A stretch of 64,000 bases of DNA from Variovorax gracilis (GTDB lineage: Bacteria > Pseudomonadota > Gammaproteobacteria > Burkholderiales > Burkholderiaceae_C), in assembly GCF_030317115.1 (NCBI RefSeq), contig NZ_JASZYF010000001.1, positions 124,001 through 188,000 of the forward strand. Direction: 5' to 3'. Positions 1-8,785 of the stretch are shown piece by piece. The position numbers and the translations under genes are program-made. How positions within the stretch are numbered: position 1 is the first letter of the stretch; the number at the start of each line of letters is the position of its first letter. The notes under the pieces are model-generated. The model saw nothing but the letters and a program-made list of their open reading frames with translations, made no database searches and was not told where the DNA came from.

Positions 1-511
1 ACACCAGCAAGCCCCACATGCCGTAGACGATGGACGGCACGGCCGCCAGCAGTTCGATCGCCGTGCCGAGCGGGCGCTTGAGCCATGCCGGCGACATCTC
101 GGTGAGGAAGAGCGCGATGCCGAAGCTCACCGGCACGGCGATCACCAGTGCGATGAGCGAGGTGGCCAGAGTGCCGTAGATCATCACCAGGCCGCCGTAC
201 TCGTTCTGCACCGGATCCCACACGCTGCTGGTGAGGAAGCCGAGGCCGAACTTCGAGATGGCGGGCCAGGCGCCGACCAGCAGGGACAGGAGGATGCCGA
301 TGAGCATCGCCAGCGTCAGCAACGCCGCGCCCTTGGCGGCCCAGCCGAAGAGGCGGTCGGTGGTGGCGCCGGTGCGCGGCCGCTTGGCCGGCGGCGGGCT
401 CGCGGTGGCGCGGGCGCGCTCGGCAGCGAGGTCGAGCGGATTGGCACTTGCAGGGAAAGTGGATGACACAGGTCGCTCCGAAAGCGGCGCGCGATCAAGC
501 GGAGTGCTCAT
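1..511 (-). CDS. pstC: Phosphate ABC transporter permease PstC (3' part cut by window start)
   Basis: Inner-membrane permease of the PstSCAB high-affinity phosphate importer. Translating the minus strand from the ATG at 511 gives about 170 residues. There is a polar N-terminus ([14 protein letters not shown]) of about 40 residues. A hydrophobic helix rich in Leu/Ile/Val follows ([19 protein letters not shown]), then the PstC-typical stretch with [18 protein letters not shown], the TM segment after it, and [16 protein letters not shown] near the window edge. The gene lies 23 bp downstream of pstS on the same strand, so it is almost certainly cotranscribed and under the same Pho box. The C-terminal half of the permease and the expected pstA/pstB lie outside the window. 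Confidence 0.93.
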   Translation of the reverse strand, partial: MSTPLDRAPLSERPVSSTFPASANPLDLAAERARATASPPPAKRPRTGATTDRLFGWAAKGAALLTLAMLIGILLSLLVGAWPAISKFGLGFLTSSVWDPVQNEYGGLVMIYGTLATSLIALVIAVPVSFGIALFLTEMSPAWLKRPLGTAIELLAAVPSIVYGMWGLLV

Positions 512-534
512 GGCCGCGCGCCGTTCTTGTTGGC

Positions 535-1578
535 TTACTTGAGCGCGGCGACGGGCTTGCCCGACGCGTCCTTGATATCGCCCCAGGCGACGACGATCAC
601 GCTCTTGACCTTGTCGGGCATCGGCACGTAGTCGAGCTCGGCGGCGGTCTTGTCGCCGTTCTTGTAGGCCCAGTCGAAGAAGCGGAGCGTCGTGGCGGCT
701 TGCGCGGGCTTGTCCTGCGCCTTGTGCATCAGGATGAAGGTCGCGCCGGTGATGGGCCACGAATCCTTGCCCGGCTGGTCGGTCAGCACCTGATAGAAGG
801 TCTTCGACCAGTCGGCACCTGCAGCGGCGGCCTTGAAGGCCGAGTCGTCCGGAGACACGAAGCTGCCGTCCTTGTTCTGCATTTGCGCGTACGTCATCTT
901 GTTCTGCTTGACGTAGGCGTATTCGACGTAGCCGATCGAGTTCGGCAGGCGGTTCACGAAGGCCGCGACGCCTTCATTGCCCTTGCCGCCGGCGCCGTTG
1001 GGCCAGTTGACGGCCGTGCCGTCCCCGACCTTGGTCTTCCACTCCGGATTGGCCTTGCTCAGGTAGTTCGTGAACAGGAAGGTGGTGCCCGAACCATCGG
1101 CGCGACGCACCGTGGCGATGGCGGCGTCGGGAAGCGCGAGCGAGGCGTTGAGGGCCTTGATCGCAGGGTCGTTCCACTTCGTGATCTTGCCCAGGTAGAT
1201 GTCGCCGAGAACCGCGCCGCTCAACTTCAGCTCGCCGGGCTTGATGCCCTGGATGTTGACCACGGGAACCACGCCGCCGATGACAGTGGGAAACTGCATC
1301 AGGCCCTTGGTTTTCAGCTCATCGTCGGTCAGGGGCATGTCGGAAGCGCCGAAATCGACCGTCTTCGCGTCGATCTGCTTGATGCCTGCGCCGGAACCGA
1401 CGGACTGGTAGTTGATCTTGGCGCCAGTGGCCTTGTTGAAGTCGGAGGCCCACTTCGAGTAGAGCGGCGCCGGGAAGCTGGCACCGGCGCCGGTGGCTGC
1501 ATCCTGGGCAAAGGCCGGAGCGTGGGCGAAAGCCATGGCCAGGAGGCCGGCGGCTGCGAATTTGAACGTCGTTTTCAT
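535..1578 (-). CDS. pstS: Phosphate-binding periplasmic protein PstS
   Basis: Periplasmic phosphate-binding component of the Pst transporter, 347 aa. A Sec signal peptide ([17 protein letters not shown]...APAFAQ) precedes the family hallmark [14 protein letters not shown]. Ligand-site motifs [11 protein letters not shown] and [15 protein letters not shown] are also visible. I chose the ATG at 1578 rather than an in-frame ATG seven codons upstream because 1578 begins the signal peptide and has an AAGGA Shine-Dalgarno a few bases before it. The gene is first of a pstS-pstC operon. A PhoB box (1643-1660) with a -10-like TAGAGT 10 bp downstream lies in the upstream region, so induction under phosphate limitation is expected. 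Confidence 0.96.
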   Translation of the reverse strand: MKTTFKFAAAGLLAMAFAHAPAFAQDAATGAGASFPAPLYSKWASDFNKATGAKINYQSVGSGAGIKQIDAKTVDFGASDMPLTDDELKTKGLMQFPTVIGGVVPVVNIQGIKPGELKLSGAVLGDIYLGKITKWNDPAIKALNASLALPDAAIATVRRADGSGTTFLFTNYLSKANPEWKTKVGDGTAVNWPNGAGGKGNEGVAAFVNRLPNSIGYVEYAYVKQNKMTYAQMQNKDGSFVSPDDSAFKAAAAGADWSKTFYQVLTDQPGKDSWPITGATFILMHKAQDKPAQAATTLRFFDWAYKNGDKTAAELDYVPMPDKVKSVIVVAWGDIKDASGKPVAALK

Positions 1579-1626
1579 GATGCTTCCTTTGAACTGCACA
1601 AGGTCCCCCTGCGGGGCTTGGCACGG

Positions 1627-1660
1627 ACTCTAGAAAGCTTGTGTGACAGCCCGATGACAC
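1627..1660 (-). promoter_or_regulatory. Pho box and -10 of the pstSC promoter
   Basis: Read on the minus strand, 1660-1643 is GTGTCAT-CGGG-CTGTCAC, two 7-bp units separated by 4 bp as in the PhoB consensus CTGTCAT-N4-CTGTCAC (13 of 14 unit positions agree). Ten bases further the sequence TAGAGT (1632-1627) can serve as the -10 hexamer, the spacing known for PhoB-dependent promoters where the Pho box replaces the -35. The box is about 65 bp upstream of the pstS ATG. Confidence 0.85.
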
Positions 1661-1708
1661 TCGCCCACAGAGGGAAAACCAACGTTTTCCGTGCACTCCC
1701 CCGTGACG

Positions 1709-1742
1709 CTGTCACACAACCGTCATGCGCCGCCTCTAGCCT
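1709..1742 (+). promoter_or_regulatory. Pho box and -10 of the ppx promoter
   Basis: Plus-strand CTGTCAC-ACAA-CCGTCAT (1709-1726) matches the 7-4-7 PhoB pattern and points toward ppx. TAGCCT (1737-1742) follows 10 bp downstream as a weak -10. With the divergent pstS box 48 bp away, the 245-bp pstS-ppx intergenic region carries two back-to-back PhoB sites. Confidence 0.75.
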
Positions 1743-1823
1743 TGTCTCCCTGCCGGGATACCGGTTGACGCAGGCGCCCGCGGCCAGGGCGCTACGATCA
1801 GGCCCCGCCCTTCCCACTTCAAC

Positions 1824-3344
1824 ATGCAAAACGGAACCCGTCTCGCCGCGGTCGATCTCGGCTCGAACAGCTATCGCCTGGAGATCGGCCAGGTCGACCA
1901 TGGCCAGATCCACCGCACCGAGTACCTCAAGGAGACCGTTCGCCAAGGCAATGGCCTCGACGAAGCACGCAACCTGACCCCCGAAGCCATGCAGCGCGGC
2001 TGGGACGCGCTCGCCCGCTTCGGCGAGCGGCTTGCCGGTTTCAAGCGCTCCCAGGTCCGCGCCGTGGCGACCCAGACCTTGCGCGAGGCCCGCAACCGCG
2101 ATGAATTCCTGTTGCGCGCGCGCACCATTCTGGGTTTCGGCATCGACGTCATCACCGGCCGCGAGGAAGCCCGCCTGATCTACCAGGGCGTCGCGCACAC
2201 CCTGCCCCAGACCGATGCCTCCAACCGCGAGCGCAGGCTGGTGGTCGACATCGGCGGACGTTCCACCGAATTGATCATCGGCCGGGCGCTCGAAGCCGAG
2301 GCGATGGAGTCCTACCGGGTCGGCAGCGTCGCCTGGTCGATGAAGCACTTTCCGCAGGGCATGTTCACGACCTCGGCGTTCCGCGCGGCCGAAGTCGCCG
2401 CCAAGGCGGTGCTCGACGATGCGCTCGGTACCTATGTGCCCGATCGCTGGGACGTGGTCTACGGCGCCTCGGGCACCATCGGCGCCGTGGGCGATGTGCT
2501 GACGCTGGCCGGCGGCGAGCCGGGACTGATCACCCGCGACGGGCTGGACTGGCTGGTCGACCGCCTGCTCAAGGCCGGCAGCGCCGACCGCCTGCGCATC
2601 GAAGGCATGCGCGAGGACCGCAAAGCGGTGATCGGCGGCGGCGTGAGCGTGCTGCGCGCCGTGTTCGACCTGCTCGAGATCGAAGAGATGAAGGTCGCTC
2701 AGGGCGCGCTTCGCCACGGTGTGCTGTACGAGTTGCTGGAGCGCGACGACATCGTCGCCGACCTGCGCACCACGACCGTGGCGCGCCTCGCCAACCGCTT
2801 CGCCGTCGACGCCGCACAGGCCAAGCGGGTCGGCGAAACGGCGGCCGCGCTGTTTGTGCAGCTCGACCCTGCCGCGCGTGGCGGCAGCACGACCAGCCGG
2901 GCCGGACGATCCCTGCGCAAGCTCGGCTGGTCCGCGCAACTGCATGAGATCGGCGCGCAGATCTCTCACAGCGAGTATCACAAGCACGGCGCCTACATCC
3001 TGGACAACGCGGACGCGCCGGGTTTCGCGGTGAACGAGATGCACCTGCTGAGCCAGCTGGTGCTGGGCCACCGGGGCAAACTTCGAAAGCTGGAGACCTC
3101 GCTGGACGACGAGGCCTTCGTCTCGCAACTGCTGGCGTTGCGGCTCGCCGTGCTGCTGTGCCATGCACGGCGCGATCCCGACCTGGAAGGCCTGCGGCTT
3201 GCACGGCCGGGCGGCGGCAGGGTCTTCACCGTGGCCTGCCGGCCGGGATGGTCCGACCTGTACCCCCAATCGGCCCACCTCCTGCGCGAAGAAGTGCTGG
3301 CCTGGCAGAAGACCAGCTGGCGCGTCGGCCTCTCGGGCTGCTGA
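1824..3344 (+). CDS. ppx: Exopolyphosphatase Ppx/GppA
   Basis: Hydrolyses terminal phosphate from inorganic polyphosphate (or pppGpp, as the two activities share a family). It is 506 aa, the normal length. ASKHA-fold signatures are visible: AVDLGSNSYRLEIG near the N-terminus, TGREEARLIYQGV with the catalytic-type Glu around residue 115-120, and VVDIGGRSTELIIGR about 20 residues later. A helical HD-like C-terminal half contains the helix around LHEIGAQISHSEYHKHGAYIL. The gene is transcribed away from pstS, with its own Pho box upstream, and is convergent with sixA (13 bp between stops). Expression together with ppk suggests controlled polyP turnover under phosphate stress. Confidence 0.95.
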   Translation: MQNGTRLAAVDLGSNSYRLEIGQVDHGQIHRTEYLKETVRQGNGLDEARNLTPEAMQRGWDALARFGERLAGFKRSQVRAVATQTLREARNRDEFLLRARTILGFGIDVITGREEARLIYQGVAHTLPQTDASNRERRLVVDIGGRSTELIIGRALEAEAMESYRVGSVAWSMKHFPQGMFTTSAFRAAEVAAKAVLDDALGTYVPDRWDVVYGASGTIGAVGDVLTLAGGEPGLITRDGLDWLVDRLLKAGSADRLRIEGMREDRKAVIGGGVSVLRAVFDLLEIEEMKVAQGALRHGVLYELLERDDIVADLRTTTVARLANRFAVDAAQAKRVGETAAALFVQLDPAARGGSTTSRAGRSLRKLGWSAQLHEIGAQISHSEYHKHGAYILDNADAPGFAVNEMHLLSQLVLGHRGKLRKLETSLDDEAFVSQLLALRLAVLLCHARRDPDLEGLRLARPGGGRVFTVACRPGWSDLYPQSAHLLREEVLAWQKTSWRVGLSGC

Positions 3345-3357
3345 GCGCAGCCGGCTC

Positions 3358-3819
3358 CTACAGCAGTTCCGGCGCCTGCACCGTGACGACCACGGTCTGC
3401 ACGTCGCCATCGCGCTCGCGGGTGCGAATCCACCAGACCGCGCCCTTGCGCACCGGGCAACTGTCCTGCTGAAGGCCCAGCAGCAGCGAGATGGCCTGGC
3501 CGAGCGATGGCTGGTGGCCGATCATGAGCACCACCGACTTGCCGTTCGGCCAACCCGCCGCACCGAGCAATGCATCCGGCGTGGTGTCGGGCGCGAGTTC
3601 GCCGCGCAGCTTGTACTTGCGGCCGAGCGCCAGGGCGGTCTGCTCGCAACGGCGGGCCGGGCTGCAGATGATCCGCGTGCCATCAGGCAGTTGGCGATCG
3701 AGCCACGCCGCCATCCGCTTGGCCTGCTTTTCGCCGCGCGATGTCAGCGAACGCTGCATGTCGTCGCAGCCTTCGGTCCAGTCCTCGGCCTCGGCGTGGC
3801 GCCAGAAAATCAAATCCAT
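3358..3819 (-). CDS. sixA: Phosphohistidine phosphatase SixA
   Basis: Histidine-phosphatase-superfamily enzyme that removes phosphate from phosphohistidine, in E. coli from HPt and PTS domains. The 153-aa protein starts MDLIFWRHAEAED, containing the RHA/G catalytic motif with the nucleophilic His at residue 8. It also shows SPARRCEQTA (second Arg) and MIGHQPSLG (second catalytic His), the normal SixA order and size. The ATG at 3819 follows the ppk stop codon by only 5 bp, so it is expressed from the ppk promoter. The coupling is interesting because polyphosphate kinase itself works through a phosphohistidine intermediate, but a direct functional link is only my inference. Confidence 0.93.
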   Translation of the reverse strand: MDLIFWRHAEAEDWTEGCDDMQRSLTSRGEKQAKRMAAWLDRQLPDGTRIICSPARRCEQTALALGRKYKLRGELAPDTTPDALLGAAGWPNGKSVVLMIGHQPSLGQAISLLLGLQQDSCPVRKGAVWWIRTRERDGDVQTVVVTVQAPELL

Positions 3820-3824
3820 GTGAG

Positions 3825-5963
3825 TCAATCCCGTGATGCGGCGCGGCGAAGCCCGCGCGACGCGTAGCGGTTCATGAGGGCGGTCTGCGCGCCGTGGGCT
3901 TCGATGGCGCGCGAAGCGCCCTCCTCCCCTGCGTGCGTGTCCTGGTAGACGCGGTGGTAGGCGCCATCCGGCCCGAGGTCCCATGCGTCGCGCCCGTCGT
4001 GCAGATAGGCCACCAGGCATTCGTCGATGAGCCTCTGGCGCAGCACCGGATCGGTCACCGGCCAGGCCAGCTCGATGCGCCGCATCATGTTGCGGTTCAT
4101 CCAGTCGGCGCTGGAAAGATAGAGCGATTCGTCCTGCGCCTGGCGGAAATAGAAGACGCGCGAATGCTCGAGGAAGCGGCCGATCACCGAACGAACCCGG
4201 ATGTTGTCCGTGAGACCCGGCACGCGGGCGGGCAGAGTACAGGCACCGCGCACGATCAGGTCGATCTTCACGCCCTTCTGACCTGCCCTGACCAACGCGG
4301 CGATCAGGTCCTCGTCGGTGAGGGCGTTCATCTTCGCGACGATGCGCGCAGGCTCGCCGGCTGCCGCCGCCGCGCCGAGCGCGTCGATGCGGGCCAAGAG
4401 GTTGCGGTGCAGGTCGAAAGGCGCGAGCCACATGCGATTCAGCTTGGGCAGCCGGCTCTGTCCCGCCATGTGAACGAACACGGCCTCCATGTCGGACGTG
4501 AGCAGTGGATCGGCCGTCAGATGGCTGATGTCGGTGTAGAGCGCCGCCGTGCGCGGGTTGTAGTTGCCGGTGGACAGGTGCCCGTACCGCCGCATCTGCT
4601 TGCCCTCGCGGCGCGTGACGAGCAGCATCTTCGCGTGCGTCTTCAGGCCCACCACGCCGTAGACGACCTGCGCGCCGATCGATTCGAGCATCTCGGCCCA
4701 GTTGATGTTGGCCTCTTCGTCGAAACGCGCCTTCAGCTCCACCACCACCGTCACTTCCTTGCCGCGGCGCACGGCCTCGCGAAGCAGGTCCATCATCTCG
4801 GAGTCGGTGCCGGTGCGGTAGATGGTCTGCTTGATCGCCAGCACATCCGGGTCTTGCACCGCTTCCCGCAGAAAGGCCAGCACGCCTTCGAAGCTTTCGA
4901 AGGGCTGGTGGATCAGTGCGTCGCCCCGCTGCAGCCTGTCGAAGAAGGACTGGCCTGGCGACAGGGTGACCGGATAGGAAGCCTGGTACGGCGGAAAACG
5001 AAGCTGCGGCTCGTCGAGCAGGTCGATCAGTTGCGTCAGGCGGGCCAGGTTGACCGGCCCGTGCACCCGATACAGCGCCTGTGGCGGCAGGTTGAACTGC
5101 GCCAGCAGGAAGTTCGACAGCGACTCGGCGCAACTCGCCGAGACCTCCAGCCGCACGGCCTGCCCGTAGTGGCGGTGCTGCAGGCCCTGCCGAAGCGCCG
5201 TGCGCAGGTTCTTCACGTCTTCCTCATCCACCGCCAGGTCGGAATGCCGCGTCACCCGGAACTGCGAGAACTCGCCCACCTCGCGCCCCGGGAACATGCT
5301 CGACAGGTGCGCCCGCACGATGCTCGACAGTGCGATGAACAGGGTCTTGCCGCCCGACACCTTGGCCGGCATGCGGATCACCCGCGGCAGCACGCGCGGC
5401 ACCTTCACGATGGCGATGGGGTTCTCGCGGCCGAAGGCGTCCTTGCCGCTGAGGCGCACGATGAAATTGAGCGACTTGTTGGCAACCTGCGGAAAGGGGT
5501 GCGCCGGGTCCAGTCCGACCGGAATCAGCAATGGCCGCACTTCACGCTCGAAATACTCATGCACCCACTTGCGCTGCGCCGGATTGCGCTCGCCGTGCGA
5601 GATGACCTGGATGCCCTTGCTCGCAAAGGTCGGGATGAGTTCGTCGTTGTAGAGCGCGTATTGCCGCGCCACCAGCGAATGCGCCGCTTCGGCCAGCCGC
5701 TCGAAGGATTCGACCGTGTAGTTGCCCTTGCGGTCGCCCGCCACGCTCGCACCCAGGTGCGGGGCGGCGCGAACCTCGAAGAACTCGTCCAGGTTCGACG
5801 AGACGATGCACAGATAGCGCAGCCGCTCGATCAGGGGCACTTCCGGCCGGTACGCCCAGTCGAGCACGCGCTCGTTGAACGCGAGGATGCTGTGATCGCG
5901 GTCGAGCAGCGTCACGACCGGCTCGACGGCAACAGTCAACCTGTCGCTGATGGCAGGCGGCAT
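3825..5963 (-). CDS. ppk: Polyphosphate kinase PPK1
   Basis: Reversible transfer of ATP gamma-phosphate to polyphosphate. The N-terminal domain includes LLDRDHSILAFNERVLDWA and SSNLDEFFEVR. The catalytic part has the autophosphorylated His in GLKTHAKMLL, then LSTGNYNPRTAALYTD, and the second conserved His in IGRFLEHSRVF. An upstream in-frame ATG at 6014 would add 17 residues. It lies at or before the transcription start predicted from the Pho box at 6034-6062, so I prefer the ATG at 5963 (712 aa, beginning MPPAISDRLTV). The gene is first in a ppk-sixA operon. Confidence 0.93.
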   Translation of the reverse strand: MPPAISDRLTVAVEPVVTLLDRDHSILAFNERVLDWAYRPEVPLIERLRYLCIVSSNLDEFFEVRAAPHLGASVAGDRKGNYTVESFERLAEAAHSLVARQYALYNDELIPTFASKGIQVISHGERNPAQRKWVHEYFEREVRPLLIPVGLDPAHPFPQVANKSLNFIVRLSGKDAFGRENPIAIVKVPRVLPRVIRMPAKVSGGKTLFIALSSIVRAHLSSMFPGREVGEFSQFRVTRHSDLAVDEEDVKNLRTALRQGLQHRHYGQAVRLEVSASCAESLSNFLLAQFNLPPQALYRVHGPVNLARLTQLIDLLDEPQLRFPPYQASYPVTLSPGQSFFDRLQRGDALIHQPFESFEGVLAFLREAVQDPDVLAIKQTIYRTGTDSEMMDLLREAVRRGKEVTVVVELKARFDEEANINWAEMLESIGAQVVYGVVGLKTHAKMLLVTRREGKQMRRYGHLSTGNYNPRTAALYTDISHLTADPLLTSDMEAVFVHMAGQSRLPKLNRMWLAPFDLHRNLLARIDALGAAAAAGEPARIVAKMNALTDEDLIAALVRAGQKGVKIDLIVRGACTLPARVPGLTDNIRVRSVIGRFLEHSRVFYFRQAQDESLYLSSADWMNRNMMRRIELAWPVTDPVLRQRLIDECLVAYLHDGRDAWDLGPDGAYHRVYQDTHAGEEGASRAIEAHGAQTALMNRYASRGLRRAASRD

Positions 5964-6033
5964 GGAAAAGAATTCTGGGTCAGCCGGCACGGAAACACTC
6001 AAAAACCAAAGCATGACAGTGTCTGCCGCCGAT

Positions 6034-6062
6034 GTGACATTTACATGACAAAAGCGTGACGG
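6034..6062 (-). promoter_or_regulatory. Triple-repeat Pho box upstream of ppk
   Basis: On the minus strand three 7-bp units follow each other with 4-bp spacers: CCGTCAC-GCTT-TTGTCAT-GTAA-ATGTCAC (6062 to 6034). The last two make a full 18-bp Pho box. The first extends it by one unit, as in tandem PhoB sites. GACACT (6023-6018) lies 10 bp downstream as a weak -10, which puts the transcript start near 6011. Confidence 0.8.
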
Positions 6063-6077
6063 CTTTCCGGCACTGTC

Positions 6078-6941
6078 TCAATGGCCGAGGAAGTGCTTCC
6101 GGTAGCGCGCCGGCAGGTCTTCGATGCGCATGAGCATCGGCAGGTCGGCGCTGTTGAAGTCCGGGTCCCAGGCCGGCGGCCCCAGCACCTTGGCGCCCAG
6201 GCGCAGGTAGCCCTTGATGAGCGCGGGCGGCTCCACGTCGAGTTCGTTGTCCAGGCGATGCACCGGCAGGGGCAGGCGCGGCTGCACGTGGTATTGAATA
6301 GGCGCCATGTGCGTGGCCGAAAGCTGCCGCCAGATGCTGGCTGCCGCATCGCCGCTGGTCACGCCGTTGTGCGACATCGGGATGCTGGCGCAGCCGATCA
6401 TCGTGTCGAGCTTGTTGCGGTTCATGAAACCGGCCAGCGCACCCCAGAGGGCCAGGATCACCCCACCCTGGCGGTGGTCGACGTGCACGCAGCTCCGGCC
6501 GAGTTCGACCATGCGCTCGCGCAGGTCGCGCAGGCGCGTCAGGTCGAATTCGGTGTCGCTGTAGGTGCTGCCGACGCGCCGGGCCTGCGCCGGCGTCAGC
6601 ACGCGATAGGTGCCGATGACCCGCTGCGTGGACACTTCGCGGACCAGCAGGTGTTCGCAGAAGTCGTCGAACAGGTCGATGTCGTGGCCTTCCACCGGCG
6701 TCGCCAGGCGCGCACCCATCTCGTCTGCGAACACTTCGTAACGCAAACGTTGCGCGGCGCGGACGTCATCCTGATGACGCGCCCAACTCACGCTGATGCC
6801 GCCGGTGGTGTCGCCGGCCGGCTCCGCCGCTTGAGGCACGGGTATTGCTGAAGGGTCCTGCACCGGATGAGGCGCAGGCCACAAGGCAGCGCGCAGGCCC
6901 AATTGCGAAAACGGAAACGTGGGCGTGGGTAGTTCTTTCAT
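6078..6941 (-). CDS. olsB: OlsB-like L-ornithine N-acyltransferase (hemolysin-like GNAT)
   Basis: Probable acyltransferase of the family that makes lyso-ornithine lipid from 3-hydroxyacyl-ACP, giving phosphorus-free membrane lipid. The 287-aa protein has about 50 residues of variable N-terminus. The GNAT core of the family (PF13444-like) follows: AQRLRYEVFADEMGARL, then DIDLFDDFCEHLLVRE, VIGTYRVLTPAQARR and ELGRSCVHVDHRQGGVILALW. The start has a good AAAGGG Shine-Dalgarno. The gene sits next to ppk, has a candidate Pho box upstream, and phosphate-starved bacteria are known to swap phospholipids for ornithine lipids, so the context fits. A general putative hemolysin annotation is the alternative; no olsA is visible here. 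Confidence 0.75.
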   Translation of the reverse strand: MKELPTPTFPFSQLGLRAALWPAPHPVQDPSAIPVPQAAEPAGDTTGGISVSWARHQDDVRAAQRLRYEVFADEMGARLATPVEGHDIDLFDDFCEHLLVREVSTQRVIGTYRVLTPAQARRVGSTYSDTEFDLTRLRDLRERMVELGRSCVHVDHRQGGVILALWGALAGFMNRNKLDTMIGCASIPMSHNGVTSGDAAASIWRQLSATHMAPIQYHVQPRLPLPVHRLDNELDVEPPALIKGYLRLGAKVLGPPAWDPDFNSADLPMLMRIEDLPARYRKHFLGH

Positions 6942-7001
6942 GCGAGACCCTTTCTGCCGACGGAGTCTCGGGACCTGCGGTGAAACAAGCGTGTCGTTTC
7001 G

Positions 7002-7019
7002 ATGGCAAATGGATGACGC
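7002..7019 (-). promoter_or_regulatory. Candidate Pho box upstream of olsB-like gene
   Basis: Minus-strand GCGTCAT-CCAT-TTGCCAT agrees with the PhoB consensus at 10 of 14 unit positions and lies about 60 bp upstream of the olsB-like ATG. It is weaker than the three other boxes of this neighbourhood and has no convincing -10, so it rests partly on context. Confidence 0.45.
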
Positions 7020-7078
7020 GCACGAACCGGCGCCGCATCAGCTTTAATTCCGGAGATTCGTCCACTGGAGTTTTCTTG

Positions 7079-8755
7079 ATGGCTACCGAAAGAATCGAGG
7101 TCGAGACCCGCCGCCACCAGATGTTCCCGGTGCTGAGCGCCGCCGACATCGGCCGGATCCGGCGCTTTGGCACCGTGCGGCGCTACAGCCGCGGCGACTG
7201 CCTCTTCACGGCCGGCGAGCCCGGCCCCGGGATGTTCGTCGTGCTGCAAGGCACCGTGACAATCACGCAGCGCGACGGGCTCGGCCATGTGGTTCCCATC
7301 GAACAGCAGGGGCCGGGCCATTTCCTCGCCGAGATCGCGCAGCTTTCAGGGCGTCCCGCGCTGGTCGACGGCCATGCGGAGGACGACGTCGAGACGCTTC
7401 TGGTGCCGCCCGACCAGTTGCGCGCCCTGATCATCGCGGAAGCCGACCTCGGCGAGCGCCTGGTCCGCGCCATGATCCTGCGGCGCGTGGCGCTGATCGA
7501 ATCCGGCGCCAGCGGCCCGGTGCTGATCGGTCCGCCGCAATCGGCCGCGGTGCTGCGGCTGGAGAATTTCCTCGGACGCAATGGCTACCCCTATCACGTG
7601 GTCGACGCCACGCAGGACAGCGACGCCGCTGCCCTGCTCGAGCAATACGGCGAATCCGAGCTGCTGGCGGTATGCCCCGACGGCTCGGTCATGCCCAACC
7701 CGACCGAGCATGCGCTGGCACGCTGCCTCGGCATGGTCGACAGCATCGAGCACGAAGACCTGTTCGACGTGCTCGTGGTCGGCGCCGGCCCCGCCGGGCT
7801 GGCAACTGCCGTGTATGCGGCCTCGGAAGGCTTGCGCGTCATCGTGGTCGACTGCCGCTCCTTCGGCGGACAGGCCGGCGCCAGCGCGCGGATCGAGAAC
7901 TACCTCGGCTTCCCCACCGGCATTTCCGGAGGCGCCCTGGCTGGCCGGGCCTATGTGCAGGCGCAGAAGTTCGGCGTCGAGATGCTGATCCCGGCACAGG
8001 TCTTGTCGCTGGACTGCAGCCTTGCCGAATCGCAGGGCGAAGTCTCGGTCCAGCTCGTCGATGGACGGAAGCTCCGTTCGAAGACCCTCGTGATCGCCAG
8101 CGGCGCACGCTACCGCCGCCCCGAGGTGCCGCGCCTCGCGGAGTTCGAAGGCCGCGGCATCTGGTACTGGGCCTCCGCGCTGGAAGCCAAGCTGTGCACG
8201 CAGCAGGAGGTTGCCCTGGTCGGCGGCGGCAACTCGGCCGGGCAGGCGGCGGTGTTCCTGTCGCAGCACGCCGCCAAGGTCAACGTGCTGGTGCGCGGGC
8301 CTTCGCTGGCGGCGACGATGTCGCGCTACCTCATCGACCGCATCGAGGCCACGCCCAACATCTCGCTGCGCCCGCACACCGAACTCGTTCACCTGCACGG
8401 CGAACCGACCAGCGGGCTGAACGGCGCCACCTGGCGCGACCGCCTCAGCGGCAGCGAGGAGGATTGCCCTGCCCGCAACATCTTTCTCTTCATCGGCGCC
8501 GTCCCTGAAACGGACTGGCTCGAAGGCTGCGGCGTCGCCCTCGACAAGCATGGCTTCGTGCTCACGGGCCAGGAGGCCCGCGGCGGATTTCCGGCGAAAA
8601 CCGCCGCCGCGCTCGAATCCAGCGTGCCCGGCGTCTTCGCGGTCGGCGACGTGCGCTCCGGGTCGGTCAAGCGCGTCGGCGGCGCCATCGGCGAAGGCGC
8701 CGCAGTGGTTGCGCTCATTCACCAGCACCTGGCATCGGCGGCGACCACGGCCTGA
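7079..8755 (+). CDS. Cyclic-nucleotide-binding-domain FAD/NAD(P) oxidoreductase (thioredoxin-reductase-like)
   Basis: Three-part 558-aa flavoprotein. Residues ~10-130 are a cNMP-binding/Crp-type sensor domain (FTAGEPGPGMFVVLQGTV, HFLAEIAQLSGRPALVDGHA). Residues ~135-215 look like a glutaredoxin-like linker domain (VLRLENFLGRNGYPYHVVDA). The rest is a thioredoxin-reductase fold with the FAD motif VVGAGPAGLATAVYAASEG, ENYLGFPTGISGG, the NAD(P) motif VALVGGGNSAGQAAVFLS and the C-terminal FAD motif GVFAVGDVRSGSVKRVGGAIGEG. The redox CxxC of true thioredoxin reductase is absent: the position reads GRGIWYWASALEAKLC. It is therefore not a standard TrxB, and electron acceptor and nucleotide ligand are unknown. 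The start ATG at 7079 has GGAG upstream. A UBP-type zinc-finger gene follows at 30 bp. Confidence 0.88.
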   Translation: MATERIEVETRRHQMFPVLSAADIGRIRRFGTVRRYSRGDCLFTAGEPGPGMFVVLQGTVTITQRDGLGHVVPIEQQGPGHFLAEIAQLSGRPALVDGHAEDDVETLLVPPDQLRALIIAEADLGERLVRAMILRRVALIESGASGPVLIGPPQSAAVLRLENFLGRNGYPYHVVDATQDSDAAALLEQYGESELLAVCPDGSVMPNPTEHALARCLGMVDSIEHEDLFDVLVVGAGPAGLATAVYAASEGLRVIVVDCRSFGGQAGASARIENYLGFPTGISGGALAGRAYVQAQKFGVEMLIPAQVLSLDCSLAESQGEVSVQLVDGRKLRSKTLVIASGARYRRPEVPRLAEFEGRGIWYWASALEAKLCTQQEVALVGGGNSAGQAAVFLSQHAAKVNVLVRGPSLAATMSRYLIDRIEATPNISLRPHTELVHLHGEPTSGLNGATWRDRLSGSEEDCPARNIFLFIGAVPETDWLEGCGVALDKHGFVLTGQEARGGFPAKTAAALESSVPGVFAVGDVRSGSVKRVGGAIGEGAAVVALIHQHLASAATTA

Positions 8756-8785
8756 TCCGCTTCACGAAGTCACCAAGGAGTCTCC

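Noticed and set aside
448..1977. Long plus-strand open frame antisense to pstS
   Set aside because: Its sequence is repetitive in Arg/Gly/Val with no family-like pattern and lies opposite a clear pstS; it is a high-GC shadow frame.
7079..8755. Annotation as true thioredoxin reductase TrxB
   Set aside because: The redox CxxC is missing and a cyclic-nucleotide domain is fused at the N-terminus.
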